From Ancylostoma caninum (taxonomy: Eukaryota > Nematoda > Chromadorea > Rhabditida > Ancylostomatidae): 64,000 nt of DNA. Positions 45,201-57,770 of the stretch are shown here, piece after piece. Location: positions 124,001-188,000 of the forward strand of contig JBAJFG010000107.1 of assembly GCA_037903475.1 (NCBI GenBank), in the 5' to 3' direction. Made by a program: the position numbers and the translations under genes. A model generated the notes under the pieces. That model had not been told where the DNA came from. It ran no database searches and was given only the letters and a program-made list of their open reading frames with translations. Within the stretch, counting starts at the first letter, position 1; each line of letters begins with the position of its first letter.

Positions 45201-47807
45201 TTTCAGGGAAAAAATGAGAAACCTATAGAATTTTTTTGGTGTGAGGAGAACTGGTTGATGAATTGGATGCTCTTAGTCGCGAAGGTTTCCAACGAAGGTG
45301 AAATATGGGTAAATTTGGAGTAGAAGCCGCTTTTCATTCGTGACAGGAAAAAAAGTAAGAGGATTTGGAACAGAGGAAGAGAACATCTCGAGAGAAGATC
45401 TCCTCTAGCTTGAAACACCTTCTACTCTTGAGAGAAGAAAAAAAAGAAGTTTTTAGAAGCACTCGTTGCGTGCAAAGGAAGTTTTATTGACTATTGCTTA
45501 CATTTTTGGAATCCACGAAATGAGAAAAAAAGAACTGCTGGATTGAATGAATAAATAGTTTCCTTATTTTGTTGCCAGAGACCAAGGAGACCAGGAATCA
45601 AAGCTATCGAAGTATTTTGAATTCTAAAGAAGGTTTCCGATCGAATATCGTAACTGAATGAGTGGTATCAAAGCTGAAGGAGAAATTCTCCAAAAAATAC
45701 ATTGGCTTATAAAGTGTGAATCTATTTGAAAAAAAAAAAGAAATACCACAACAATTTCTAAAAAAAACCCACATACTTACCATAGAATTTGTGGCGATTC
45801 ACCTCGCCAACCGGGCTGTTGTCATCCTCGAGGTCAAATGTGCCCGAGTATTTGTCGTAGTCGAATTTGTACACACAGTGTAGTGGTTCGGATACAGTGG
45901 CATACCTAAACTTTGCCAGGTCTTCGAAGGGTTCAAGGACAGGGCTTGGATAGGAATAGTTATGGTATGTAGATAAAAAAGAATTATCTTATGTTGAGAC
46001 TTAAGAGGGTCCCCCATAAGAAGCGAAAACTGAATAAAATTACTATATAGATCCTAGGAAAAAAACGTAATCCTTTCTTGGGAAATGAATTTACGAATGA
46101 ATGAATTTACGAAAGGAAAGCTCATACTCATAGTAAAGTGGTGTGATATAAACTTGCGTTGAACTTCCAAAACACTCCTTCATATTCATCACTTTCTTTG
46201 TTACCCTCATTCTGATGGGTGGCATTGTGCCCTTTTCACAATGTAGTGGTTATAAATAAAAATAAATACCTCTGCAAAATATGATTTCCATCACGACTGT
46301 GTCGCGTACAGTCTAGCCATAGTCCATGCTCATGGATTGAGTTGTACTCGCGAAGATTCACCACCTGGAATGCAAAAACTGCTGAAAAACTGCACAGAAC
46401 CTGCAACGTTTCTTTCCATTGTTGTTGTTTTTCTGTCGACTTTCCATTCGCTATCACGTGTTTGAAGAAATCAGACACTAATAGAACAGGATGCGTGCCG
46501 AACAACCTTGAGTGGCATCGATTTTATTTCATTCTTCTGGCTATATTTGGATCGTAGCACAAATCGAACTAGGTATGGAAGGAAGTGATGTCAACGGCAT
46601 TGCGGTTTTTGTGGATTTGGAGCCATTTTAATTCTATTCATAAGGTTAGTAGAAATGAGAGTCAAGGAGAAAGATCTGGATCATTAGGATTAGGCTTGAG
46701 TCCCTCACGGATCAGAGAAGGGAGAGTGTGTAGCCGTAGAAGAGAATGGGGACATCTGCCACATTTGTGAATAACTGCCATTTTAGCTGATTTTCTACTT
46801 AGTTAGGAGCACATGTTTTCCCCCACGGGCTCATGGAATACAAGCCGATACCTGGAAACTGGACTTACTAAGCTGGCTGACTAGTACTTCTTTCCATAGA
46901 GAAATATAAATTCCTAACGAGGAGTATAAAGAAATTTGAAAGGAAAGGATCCAAAATCCACAAGTTAGAGCTGTGACGCTATCCAGAAATCCTAGCATAG
47001 CCCAAAAACACGCCACTAACCTTACTAGAGATAAAAAGTCAGGTATTTTCTTCGTATAAATAGTGTAAGAGGCCTAATGGACACTAAAATTATTTTTTTC
47101 ATGTTTACTTGTTTACTTGCTTAATGTTTACTTTTTCCATTTCATATGGGGTCAGTGCAGGAAATGCGAACTGTTTGTCATTTTTTCCAAGAGCAATACT
47201 TTCTACTTGAGAACCTTCCGTAGACAGATTTCCTGAAGATTCTCCATATCTACATATAGTACCTATATTCGTGCACGTATCCCAGAAAATATCCAGAATT
47301 TATAATAACAATTGCTGGGATTTAATCTTGTGGAAGTAACGAGGAACTTCTTGCTTGTCCTGACACTGCTCAATTCTGGACACTTAGTCTCCTAAAGTGG
47401 ACAATTGCTGGCTGCAAAAATAAGTGGCCCGCTACTGGTTGGCGTGGAAACGTTGAAGAAATCGATTTTCCGAAAGAAAACCACCTAAAGGCAGGTACTA
47501 TTCGTGAACATTTCGGCCTTCAGGAAAAAAGGACAATGACCTATGGGACACTTAGAGGACAACGGGGGCGCAAGGATTAGCTCAAAATGACCACGCAGAA
47601 CACAGGACTTCAGGTGAAGTGCACGTATTTTGCGGAAAATAAGATTAAAACACAAAGAAACTATGTAACGGAATAAATAGCAATCGATCCCTTCGTTACC
47701 TGCCAACTGGGCGTCAATATGGCGGCAATACTCAATCCCATGCCAATTACGGACAATATAATAGCGAAGGTGAGCGAACCCTTACGGGCGAAATCATTGC
47801 CGGACAT
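42222..47807 (-). CDS. Clc-like (claudin-superfamily) four-TM protein, 294 aa
   Basis: Seven minus-strand exons, phases all consistent: 47807-47700, 46364-46270, 45905-45781, 43101-42970, 42912-42821, 42654-42485, 42384-42222 (TGA). TM1 is in exon 1 (LTFAIILSVIGMGLSIAAIL), followed by the claudin signature across exons 1-3: PSWQ, VVNLREYNSIHEHGLWLDC, LHCVYKFDYD. TM2 is in exon 4 (LILLGLALLTSFLSICLGMC), TM3 spans exons 4-5, TM4 is in exon 6 (MGAAFFHFLSFLVAMIATYF). The cytoplasmic tail is about 90 residues with HYSLQ, PPYSKHEEYERH. Length fits the nematode Clc-like family. Roles in that family are at cell contacts or as membrane accessory subunits; the specific role is unknown. TTTTCAG ends 6 nt before the ATG, a probable spliced-leader acceptor. 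Its intron positions match those of the paralogue at 20.8-28.8 kb, with exon 4 being 132 nt in both. Confidence 0.94.
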
Positions 47808-47820
47808 GCGTCTCTGAAAA
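47808..47820 (-). promoter_or_regulatory. Probable trans-splice acceptor of Clc-like gene 2
   Basis: TTTTCAG (47820-47814) followed by six nucleotides, then ATG at 47807. Such spacing is typical for SL trans-splicing in nematodes; a distant 5' exon is the alternative. Confidence 0.55.
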
Positions 47821-50800
47821 CAGGCAGTATTGATCGCCGGATGCGGAACTCCAAATAAAGTTGATGCTAGGACGGAAGTACTGTGGATCCTAAGGGATCA
47901 AAGAGTACGATCTGTGCACTAATTCGATTTAATGGAAAACAACAGCCAGGAATCGGCAGTGTTCCCGGCAAAAAGTCAATAAAGCATAGTAATAACCAAC
48001 GTTTCGCATTGTTCAGTCGCGGCACCGGGGGGCTCTCTCACAGCGGGTCGAAAATATGTTCGAGTATAATTGTGAGGGTGGAGCGGGCGGCGGCAAGTTA
48101 CAGTAGGCTGGCGCGCACCATGTTCGATGACTCACACGAGTAAATAGACACGAGACAAGCAGAGACGAGAAAAAAGTGAGGAAAAACGGGCGAGGAATTA
48201 CGAATAGCGAGGCGAAGACGCTGCGCGAAAACTGGTCCCGAATTCGTCAACTGTGTCAACGAGCTGGAATTAGATCATCACAGCTTATCCATTAGCTGGC
48301 AGCAAAGATCTATAACAATGTCTTGTTCATTGTCAGGGTCTAACATTAAAGGATGAGTGCAAATAGAAAAAAAGAGGAAAAAGTGATGAACTAACCGCAG
48401 CATTGGGAGATTACGAGAAAATGTTGTAGAAACAGAGGAGGATAGAATATCAACGGGTTCCTCGTTTCCCGAACAAGGCTGTGAGGGATTTCACGCAGGT
48501 ACAAAGAATAAATGCGCTTTTCTTAGTTTCTGGGGTAGTTTCTCTTTCTTGAATATTAAGCATAAAATTTTTTCTGGTAGTTAGTTTCAGTTAAAATCTT
48601 GTAGACGCCCCTGTCATGTCACTTTCATTCATTCACAGTTGAACAATTGGCCTTATGCTCTTACCCAAGATTCTAGGGTAGGCTTTTGTTTTCTAACGCA
48701 CTGTGTAACGCATATGAATGCACAAGTAAGTAAATCAAATAAATAGTCAGATAAGTAAGTAAATATTATAAATAAACAAAATCGCAGAGAGCAGAGTATT
48801 CGGTTAGAGTTCATCTAAAAGGTATGGCTGGAATGTCCGATCATAAATCTGGGCTCTGTGATTGGACACTCCGTCCAGCCATGCCAATCGCAAAGCCCTG
48901 CTTTAGGTACAGCGCTCCACATCTACACAATAGACTTATTTATTTATTTATTTATTACATCACAAATGATTTGCTTGATATTTTTCAAAAATTATTCTTT
49001 CATCTTCATTTAACTTATTATTTTAAGTTAACTGACAGCGAAGGGATGTCGAAGTAGTAAGAGCAAAACGCGCATTTTTATCGTATGTAATAATGTAATA
49101 CAAACAAGAAACTTCTATGGGGAGGGCAGAGGGGAGTTTTAAGGAGGATTTCAGAACAGCAGGGCTGGGAATTATGGAAGGTTAATAGTTAGCGTGATTG
49201 GTTACCCTATAGACCACGTAATGTTAGGAGACGCAGAACGTTAGACTTGCTTGCTTATTTTGTGGCAAAGTTCTCATGCCATTTTCAAGAAATTCAATGG
49301 AACAAGCAGCAGTGATCGTTTTCAAATAGTTGACTACATAAGGAAAGATCTAATATTGGTTGGAAATTAAATAGGCCAGCACATTCACAAATCATACACA
49401 AAGCTACTCTTCTCAGTAGTTTTCTAGAGGAGGCTCTGGCTAGTCCACTGGTTAGAAACCGGAAGCTAATCCTTGTGGCTGAAGCTATGCTTGGTCGACA
49501 ATGACCATCCTACAGTAATTGAAAGACTAGCTGCTGCCTTTAGGTTGGGCACTTTTTGAGATCAGTTCTTCCTAATCGGCAAACATGCTGCTGGAATGAG
49601 TCGTTTGCACGCTTTGTAAAGAAGTGGGGTGTCCCAGATATTCTTCGAACAATAGAGCTACAGCGTGTGAACGTCTAGCACCTGTAATCAGATAATACTC
49701 TGACGCAAGACTTCTACCAGCCCCTCTCGAAAAGTTTCCCACTTCACGCAGGTGAGGATTTAGGGGGAACTCGGTAATTCCCTGCTTATTTTCCCCAAAA
49801 GCTTACATTCTTCCGAAAAATTAGGCTTGAATTCCACTAAAATTTTGCAAATCTTGTCAGAGTCGGCTAGATTCTGAAAGAACAACGGTGGAACTCAGCT
49901 CGAAGCTCGAATTAACATTTTTCCGACGAGAATGCCGTCTTTTTCTTGTGAAAGTCTCGTATTTTCCTGTCGGTTTAGGAAGCAGATCCCTTGAAAGATG
50001 CGCGAATTCTTCTGGGTCGTGCACTATTCCTTTGTGACTCTTTTCCATCGAATATAATGTACGCATTCACCAATGAGGTTTTTTGAAAAGGCAGAAGAGG
50101 TTGAAGAAACAGCTGGGGCTTTCTTCAGAAAGGAACTTGATAAACCGGAATTTTGTAAGCAAATGTCTTTCAGAAGTAGTTACAAGATTGAGCAGTAGGT
50201 GAAAATAAGCTGAAGAACTTTTCTTAACAAAGAATGAATTAATAATATGCCTGATCAAAAGTGCTCTCCTATTTTCCAATGAGCAAAAATCTCAGCAGAG
50301 ATGCCTTATCGTCTCAGTCAATTCTTCTATGGAAAGCGGATAATGTCGACCAAGCAAGGATAAACATAGAGCACTTTTTACTTCGAAGTGACAATATTGA
50401 GGTTGTAGATATAGTCGGCGCGGAGAGTGACACCGTGTGTTGCTATCGCTCGAGCGGGGGAGATGGTGGGGGGAGGGCGGGGGGCGGGGGGGGGGGTGGG
50501 CGATGACGCCAGCAAGCCCCAAAATCTGTAGGTAATGGAATGCATGTCACTGGGCGACGAACAGGTGCTTTCATACCAATGGAATAGTATGACGGTAGGC
50601 TAAAAGAGAAAAGTATCATACATTCATGATGATGAATACTAGCAAAGAAATATTGTTTATAGAGGTACATATTTCCAGGATTACGTGCCTCTCTCGATCT
50701 AGTTTCTCTGTGACGGTTTCTGAATGATGGGAATTAAACCCTACCTGACGCTGCGGATTGGAATACGTATATTTATGCCTAAATAGGAATGTCTGAAGCG

Positions 50801-51322
50801 TATAAGAAAAAAATATATAGATTTTTCCACGCCACGAGGAACCTATTCAAGCGACCGAAACTGTTCAGCGCACATTCCAACAAGAATATGTAAATATCTT
50901 CTGAGAAAACAGTTTAGAATGGAATTTTCCTAATATTTAAGAAAGAAACTTGATATTTACGTTCGAAATTTTGTGTGCAGAAGTCATATAGAAAGAGAGC
51001 GAATATGAGATTCTCGGGCCTACTAACCATGGAAGAGGAAAATTCCTCATCAGTTAGTCCAGTTACCAGAATTTGTATCGAAATGAAATGAATAATTTTT
51101 TTTCTTATAAGGACAGGGAGGTGGCTGCGTTCTCTTCAAGCATAAACGTCCACCGTCGGAAGAGGAAAATCGTTTCATTGTTGTTTTCTACCGTCGATTT
51201 TGGTGTAATGAATTTTAGTCATAAATCCTGTTTTCATGTTTATGCTAGTATTTTGGTGTTTCATACTCATTTGTTGAGCTTTACACCTCTCTAACCAGTA
51301 GTTAGCGATGTTTCGGAAGATG
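47821..51322. other. Intergenic / 5' region of Clc-like gene 2
   Basis: A GC-rich patch at 48020-48110 may belong to the promoter. There are (TTTA)n tracts near 48940, and a G-rich run at 50455-50500 that could form quadruplexes. A 69-residue charged frame on the minus strand at 49857-50066 lacks convincing splice context and is left uncalled. Confidence 0.4.
50455..50500 (+). repeat. G-rich tract (possible G-quadruplex)
   Basis: GGGGG, GGGGGG, GGG, GGGGGG and a run of ten or more G within 46 bp. It resembles the G-run of the G-rich TIR element at 31.5 kb but has no CAGTGGCGGA terminus here. Confidence 0.5.
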
Positions 51323-51577
51323 CTAAGAATTAAAATAATTAACATTAACAATACAATTTGAACCCCATTTCTGGCAAAAGGCTCTCTTACATCTATATAT
51401 TGAACTCTTCCCTAGTCTAGGTATCAAGAATTCATACGGCGAGCTTCTTCGTGGACGACGCCAAGGATTTGTAGTCAGATTGAGGGAGCCCTTGATGCAC
51501 AGCGGTAGGTATTCCGATGGGGTGAGGCTTGAGAGGCCTAGGGTCATCTCCCAGTTGCTGTCATCCTCCCTCAATTG
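51323..51577 (-). CDS. Candidate neuropeptide-precursor exon (PRL-amide type)
   Basis: After a TTTTAGCAG acceptor the minus frame runs 84 codons to TAG. It is acidic at first (REDDSNWEMT), then has dibasic sites and an amidation site: RRPRR, then SSPYEFLIPRLG, then K. If processed at the Arg pairs and Gly-Lys, this gives a peptide ending PRL-amide, the ending of the pyrokinin/neuromedin-U group (FxPRL). After it come three Cys (RCKRAFCQKWGSNC). An alternative donor (TGTAAGAG) at about 51408 would end the exon right after the peptide. No signal-peptide exon was joined with certainty; one open segment at 53188-53325 (minus, MVYLTSVLSVIT) is in the right phase. Not an established family match. 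Confidence 0.4.
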   Translation of the reverse strand, partial: QLREDDSNWEMTLGLSSLTPSEYLPLCIKGSLNLTTNPWRRPRRSSPYEFLIPRLGKSSIYRCKRAFCQKWGSNCIVNVNYFNS

Positions 51578-54418
51578 CTGCTAAAAGGAAGGAAGTTTGA
51601 GCAACAGATGAGGGGTGGATAGCTGCAACTGGGAGGCGATGTCCTAAGAAATTCTAGGAGCGTCTTGAGTGGATGAGCAAGTATTAATGAATGATTAAGT
51701 AAATAGACAAATAAATAAGTAAATGAAGAGAACAAACCATTCTAAACGACACTTCATTCAAGAATAGGGAATCTACAGACTTCATGAACAGATACATGTA
51801 TAGTAAAAAATAAGTTTATTTCATACATACATTATTATTGCTGTATTGTAAATTATTAGAAGAATGTCATCATATAATATTGCACAAATACGCAATCAAG
51901 AAAAAAATATTGGGAATTTTTCATGAATAATGTTCTGAGTTCGCAGTACATTTGCACTTTACATACATGGTGGTCTTTTCGAATGTTCATTGCCATAATC
52001 GATTTTGTTAGGTATGGATAGAAAGGAAAAAAAGCGAAGTAAAGTACGGGGCGAAAAAGTGAAAAAGAATGGCAAATATCATGAAGTAACCACAGGGGTT
52101 ATGTGGATATTAGGTTCTTTATTGTGACTAACGAACCTTTATGCTTTCCAAGGAAGTATGCGCTTTTATTCCCTCCAAGAAAGTATTCACACGTAGGAAA
52201 AAGATTATTCTACGAATTAATAAGTAATACCTATGAATTCAAAAAAAACCACGGATGAGGCAATTTAATAAACAGAAATACTTCAATTTATGTAAAGAAA
52301 TTTTGAACGTCATGGAGCTACTGAGGGGGAAGCGAATGAAAACAGAGAATAGACACAGAATGCAACGCAACGTGTGTCTCAAGGTGTCTGAAGCGAATCG
52401 CCCCTGCCGGGCCGAGCGGAGAAATCGGCGATAATCGCCTACGATCACTGACACAACTGGGAACGCCTCGAAGGTCGTCCGGACAAATGGCGAAGAGAAC
52501 GAGGCGTTGGCGATCGAGCAATTGGCCGAGTATCGCTGCGATATCGTGCGCGATTTGGTGATTAAGGACCACTCAAGGGGTGCACAGAAGTATAGCCATG
52601 CGGGTTTATAGCTGCGAGTTTGAGGCTGTCGCAGGCGCGTAAGCCGAAAAGTAGTCGACAAGAATGCGACGTCCGAAGACACATTCCCCCGGCGACCGGT
52701 TCAGGTCGGCTGCCACTATGAAAACGATCGATAAACACATTTTAAGGGATGGGGTTTTTTTCGGAATGGATTCGCATTGTCAAAATGCAATGAGTCACAA
52801 CGAGCCGGATGCATCAACTGGTTTTGTACCATAAATTTCCCGAGTTCCGTTTATGCAAGTTTGTTAATTATACTTCCACCTTCCACAAAATTCCTGTAAC
52901 TCACGGGTTGCATGTCACAGGAACCCTTTTTTCTAAATCGAGAATAATATTCAATAAATAATCACTATTTCAGATGTCTGTACTTTTGACAAAAAGGTGA
53001 CTGAATTCCTTAGGAAATTCGGATCTTTCTCCGCCTATCGATTTGCAGACGACGTGACACAGTAACTAGTTACTTAACAAAAAGATGGTTGCTTACCCGC
53101 AAGCCCATTTCCAGTGAATTAATATTCCCATAGTTTAAAACAACATCATAATACGCAGTGAGAACACAAATTTCGTGCTAGAAGTTACCGCGCCGCGGGA
53201 CGCGACGCTCGCAATGCGCTCCTTAGCACGAGATATGCAGAAGACGCGACGCGCGTTGGGAGCGCTGCGGCTGTTGCAACAGTCCGTAATAACAGACAAC
53301 ACAGATGTCAGATAGACCATATACATGAATGCCACATAGGAGTTTTTTCGAACATTAATTATGACAGAAAAGAAAGACAAATTTTTGTGACCATGATGTG
53401 GCAAATATTTACCAATTGATGATTTCAGGTACACGAGCTACTACATCAGTGAATAAGTAAAATCCATGCAGGGTGGAAAATACACGAATTTAGTTTCCTT
53501 ATTCATTCAATTCCGGTGATGGATTGTAATCCACTGTTTTCTTTCTCAGTAAGAATGATCCGGGGGACGCAGCGCACAGCGAAGAAAAAACGTGGAATGT
53601 AGGATAAAAAAGGAAACTTCTCGGTGTGGTAGAAGAGTTTTTCTCACCCTTGCGTCAGAAGAGTTACTAGGAGCTGCCACAAAAAGTCGCTGCACTGATT
53701 TTTTCCTGGATTCCAGAAGATGTCATTTCAATGAAATGAGGTGTGTAGATAACATAAAAATGAACCAAAATTACATAGACGAATCACCCATTTGAGGATG
53801 ATTACTCACTAAGGTGACTACAGTAAAACACTAAACAAAAACTAAGGCGACGTTGGTGCAGTATCTCTAGCAAGGATCAAACGAACGTGTACCGTAAACA
53901 CTCGTGCCAAAATACCGAGTGGTGGACGAGGTTCGCGCGAGGTCAATCGACTGCGGCAAGGACAAGATAGTGGTGTCGTGGAGACCATATACGGATCTAG
54001 CCGTCTGATTAAGGGCACACTCCGTGGTCGCTGCAAAAACCGCATGATCTCTATTCCATCTACGGACTCTTAATAACTAGCCGTTTCGGGTGAAAAAGGC
54101 AACAGGACCTGTAGCGGGCTTCAGTTTGGTGGTTTCGTGGTTTCGAGTGACATTGAATCCAGCGAATATTCGAAAAATTCGTTAATCGATAATAAATATT
54201 GATAGCTTACTAGGAACTGAATAAAAACCGATCAGCTCGACAAATTGCTTAATAAAAATATCAACTGCAAATACGGATCAAAAAAATTCGAATCTTCTGA
54301 AAAGGAAGGCTTCAATTTCCTTCTTATCATTCTCCAGCGGTTGTGCTGCACCGTCTTGATCGGAAATCCAAATTTTCGACTCATTCAAAATCATATATTC
54401 GTATCCGAAGAATTAGCA
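51578..54418. other. Gene-poor region with GC-rich patches
   Basis: Two GC-rich patches (about 52370-52720 and 53180-53290) stand out from the AT-rich surroundings and give long open frames on the minus strand (147 residues at 52239-52682). No family was recognised. The second patch ends in a good donor (GCGGTAACTTC) at about 53190. They may be exons of a gene on the minus strand or promoter-like islands. Confidence 0.35.
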
Positions 54419-54660
54419 GATGAATGAAAGAGCGGACGAATGAACAAATGAATGAATGAATGAATGAATGGATGAATGAATGAATGAATGAATGAATGAA
54501 TGAATGAATGAGTGAATGAATGAATGAATGAATGAATGAATGAATGAATGAATGAATGAATGAATGAATGAACGAACGAATGGGATGAATGAATGAATGA
54601 ATGAATGATTGATTGATTGATTGAATGAATGAATGAATGAATGAATGAATGAATGAACAA
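54419..54660. repeat. (ATGA/GAAT)n tetranucleotide microsatellite
   Basis: About 60 units with a few interruptions (a GATT run near 54608-54622 and ACGA units near 54570). Open frames of repeated His-Ser-Phe-Ile on the minus strand are artefacts of it. Confidence 0.95.
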
Positions 54661-55162
54661 ATGCACTAAATAAATAAATCAACGAATGGATATAAAATGA
54701 TCGGGCGCTGATCGGCAAGCGTTCCGCTATATGCATGTGTTTATAGTCATTTTCATGAGGAATGATAGTTACTCCCAAGTGAGAACTAGAGACTTAGGTA
54801 CTTATCACGTGGACTTCCTAATCGGGACCAAAACGCCCACCCAAACCAAGACAGCAGCAGTGCAGTGGGCGGGGCTTGCTGCAAACGAACGCACAAATGT
54901 CTCACGTAGAGACTACATGCTCAATAACGACAAAAAAAACTGTTGGAGGAGTGAAACGGCTAGTTATGTACATGTACCTAGCGACATCGATCACTGTGTC
55001 GAAATGCAATTTCGGCAAAACTCGTCCGATCGACGACCGGATTCTATGTTATTATAGAGGGAGCTATGCTTATTAAAAAGTGTTTTTGATGGTGGAATAA
55101 TAGTCGCGTGTAGTGCACTTCACTTATTAGCAAATGAGATGAGAGAAGGCGGCGTTAGCAGA
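54661..55162. other. Between microsatellites, nothing recognised
   Basis: A 108-residue plus frame (54731-55057) has no splice context or family pattern. Confidence 0.35.
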
Positions 55163-55211
55163 GGAATGAATGAATGAATGAGTGAATGAATGAATGAATG
55201 AATGAATGAAT
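55163..55211. repeat. (GAAT)n microsatellite, short
   Basis: About 12 units of GAAT/ATGA; same unit as the tract at 54419-54660, 500 bp away. Confidence 0.9.
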
Positions 55212-56084
55212 AGCACGACCGCATTTCCAGGAAACTTCTGATTCACGAGTTGACATTGCGAATGTCAGTATCCACCGATTCTCAAGGTTAACGATGACTA
55301 CATCCTTGGCGTCATTCAACAACAAAGTCATGTGACCACGAGTCGTGGAAATCATAACTATAGGAACAACATTTCAAAATTGAGACAAAAACGTAATATT
55401 AATAGAAGAGGGAGAATAGTAGATGCAGAAAAAAAGTCTTCTGATTTCCAGCCAAAGGGCATCCGGAAGAAATGATCAAAACAGCTATAATTCTTCGAAA
55501 AAAGTGGTTTTTTAAAGAAAAGTTGGAGAGTAAGCGAAACGTGGCACTTTTGTAGAAATAACAAAAAAAAACGATATAACTACTATCTCCTTCATCTCGT
55601 GCCGGGAGCTTCTCCACCTTTGTCGCACTATTCGAAATGTCCAACAATGCCTTATTGATTTTTACATCTATTACCAGGCACGAGTAATCCAGAATAGAAG
55701 GCTAGCTTGCTGTATTGACTGTTCCCTTCCGTTAATTATGGTCAGGTATGTTTCCGAATGGACGTGCACGTTCCTAATAGCATTTAGCGTGACCTACTTA
55801 TATGAATAACTAGTTGACGGACCCGATGGATTAACGAAGAATCCTCTAATACAGAACACTGCGGACCAAATCAACAGCGACAATTGGATCTCTGATCCAC
55901 AGCAGAAACCCGCTTCACTAAGTGCCCGTAATGAAAGTGTGCGAAAGTGCGTGAACCAAGCAAATTCATGAAAATCGACAGAAATCGTAGATACACATGT
56001 GTGGAAAGGTACACTGTCAATTCGAGTCTTCCAGTAATGATGCGGTGCTCGCAAAGGGAGGGGACGAGGCTTAAAGGTGGTCAC
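55190..56084 (-). CDS. Possible exons of an unrecognised minus-strand gene
   Basis: Three open segments bounded by splice-like signals. 56084-55797 runs from acceptor GCTTCTAG to donor AAGGTAGG and starts VTTFKPRPLPLRAPHHYW. One near 55636-55580 contains KVEKLPARDEGD. One from 55357 down to the GAAT repeat contains RGHMTLLLNDAKDVVIVNLE. A fourth, small, segment at about 56394-56365 (KPQTLLRLPR, donor GTAAAC) would join the first in phase 0. No family is recognised, and running into a microsatellite at the end argues against a fully intact gene. Confidence 0.25.
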
Positions 56085-57593
56085 CTAGAAGCTTATGCAT
56101 GAGAATAATTTATTCGAATAAAAAAGTTTTTGTTTTTTTTTGGCACATTTTTTTGAAAAAAAAAGAAACAATTTCTCTAGGTGGATAACCATTTAATGAT
56201 GGAGAAAGTGAAAAAAAACTATGAAAATGAGCACATAGACACCTTCCGCGGAAATGATACTTAGGCTTGGATGCATCATTGAAATTAAACGAAGCAAACG
56301 TGCCAACGCTTGTGCTAACCGCAGGCAAACAGTGTGTTGTAAATACGTTTACTCTAGGTAATCTCAGTAATGTCTGCGGTTTCTGAAAATAAAGAGAAAA
56401 GTTAGAAAGCCTCTTAACCTTGTTCAGTGTGGACATTTTCTATTTCCAAAATTCAAAAGGTTTTACTCGTGTATTTATTAGTAACGTCGCAGCGAATTCT
56501 ATTAAAAGGGGGAGGAGACAAGCGTGAAGCGGGGAGGGGAAGTCGAAATTTTGCAATTTTTGATATTCATGGCGCTTAATGATTCGGAGTAGGCTAAGAA
56601 TAAATTAGAAGTTCCATGTAATGATCCAACAGATACAAAAACTTTATGAATTTGTTGGTAAAAAAAGGTCGTCGTTCCCCTCCCCAACCTACTCCCAAAG
56701 ATATATGCGCACCAATTTGGAGCGAAAAGCCCCATTTCAAGAAGAGTGTTCAGTAGGATGTGAAGTGAACCATAGCCGAAATTACTGTTCCGAATGGGAA
56801 AGCGTGGCTATGGACGTGTTTTGTGGTTCGAGCACAGGCCAGAATCGATGAACGCCCGAACAATAGAAACAAACACAATAACGCTGGTAATTAACGGATG
56901 GCTGGCAACAATCGGTGCTACCGCAGGCTTGACCTCAATGTGTGGCAAGCACGTACACACAATGGCGTTGCAATTATTCGCTTATTTAGATATGCATCCA
57001 TTTGTAGCTCCATTGTGCCGTAGGAATCAAAACATGCAGTGGTGAGAGGGTCCATGGGGGTGAATAGCGATAAATAGCGACTGGAACGAGTTTCGCTAAG
57101 ATCATAAACTTCCGAAATCTAGGCCGAAGCACACGGCGGGTGGTAGCCGATGAGTCAGTCGGCCGGGCGATTCAAACGAATCCGACGAGATGCTGCGCAG
57201 GAGACCCTTACGCTACGCTGAGCCGACAGCGGACATCTGGAATTTTCTAGAAAGAAATGGAGTGTGACAGTATGGCGTGGTACCTGTACAGTATAGCAGG
57301 GGTTGAACTAGTTGTATGAGGGGTCAGAACGGGGATTAGCTTGCATCCGGTTCGTAAACAAACAATTGGGTGCAACAGTGAAAACTATAGTGAAGTGGTA
57401 TGAGTGCTGGGGTTTTATAGGGGAGGATTCTAGGAATAAGACGGCTTGGAGCTTTAATTAAGTAAATATCACAAGTAAACAACCGAAAACACATTTATTC
57501 CACAGAATAAGAACATTCTTAAGTGAATAAGAACAGCGCCTAGAAAGACAACACCAAGAAATCTTCTTGTTGTTGTTCCACGCGGCTACTTAC

Positions 57594-57760
57594 AGGTCTG
57601 ACCTCGACCGGTAGCGGGTGGTGAAAGGCAGGTTGATTTGCATAGAACGACGTCCTTGATGCGCACGTCGAACCTGGACAACCACGATAGCATCGACAAT
57701 GGGCCCAGCGATGGAACGTACCGGTAGCTCGTTACGTGAACAAGTCACGGTCTCATCTCC
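57594..57760 (-). CDS. Probable orphan exon, unknown protein
   Basis: Acceptor TCAGCTAG, 167 nt open, donor CTGTAAGT. The translation contains NELPVRSIAGPIVDAIVVVQ and an Arg-rich end (TTRYRSRSDL). The plus strand is closed in all frames, and codon third positions favour C/T, so I think it is coding. The segment upstream (58012 down) has an acceptor and HSMDADEWLRTL, but its phase does not join this exon. No family assigned. Confidence 0.4.
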
Positions 57761-57770
57761 CTAGCTGAGA

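Noticed and set aside
49857..50066. Charged 69-residue minus frame (MEKSHKGIVHDPEEF)
   Set aside because: No acceptor or donor joins it to anything and no family pattern was recognised; may be chance.
52239..52682. 147-residue minus frame in the GC-rich patch
   Set aside because: Length is explained by high GC; the second half is AT-rich with no coding look, and no family was recognised. Kept only as an unresolved region.
54391..54778. Open frames of repeated His-Ser-Phe-Ile (minus)
   Set aside because: Product of the (ATGA)n microsatellite, not a protein.
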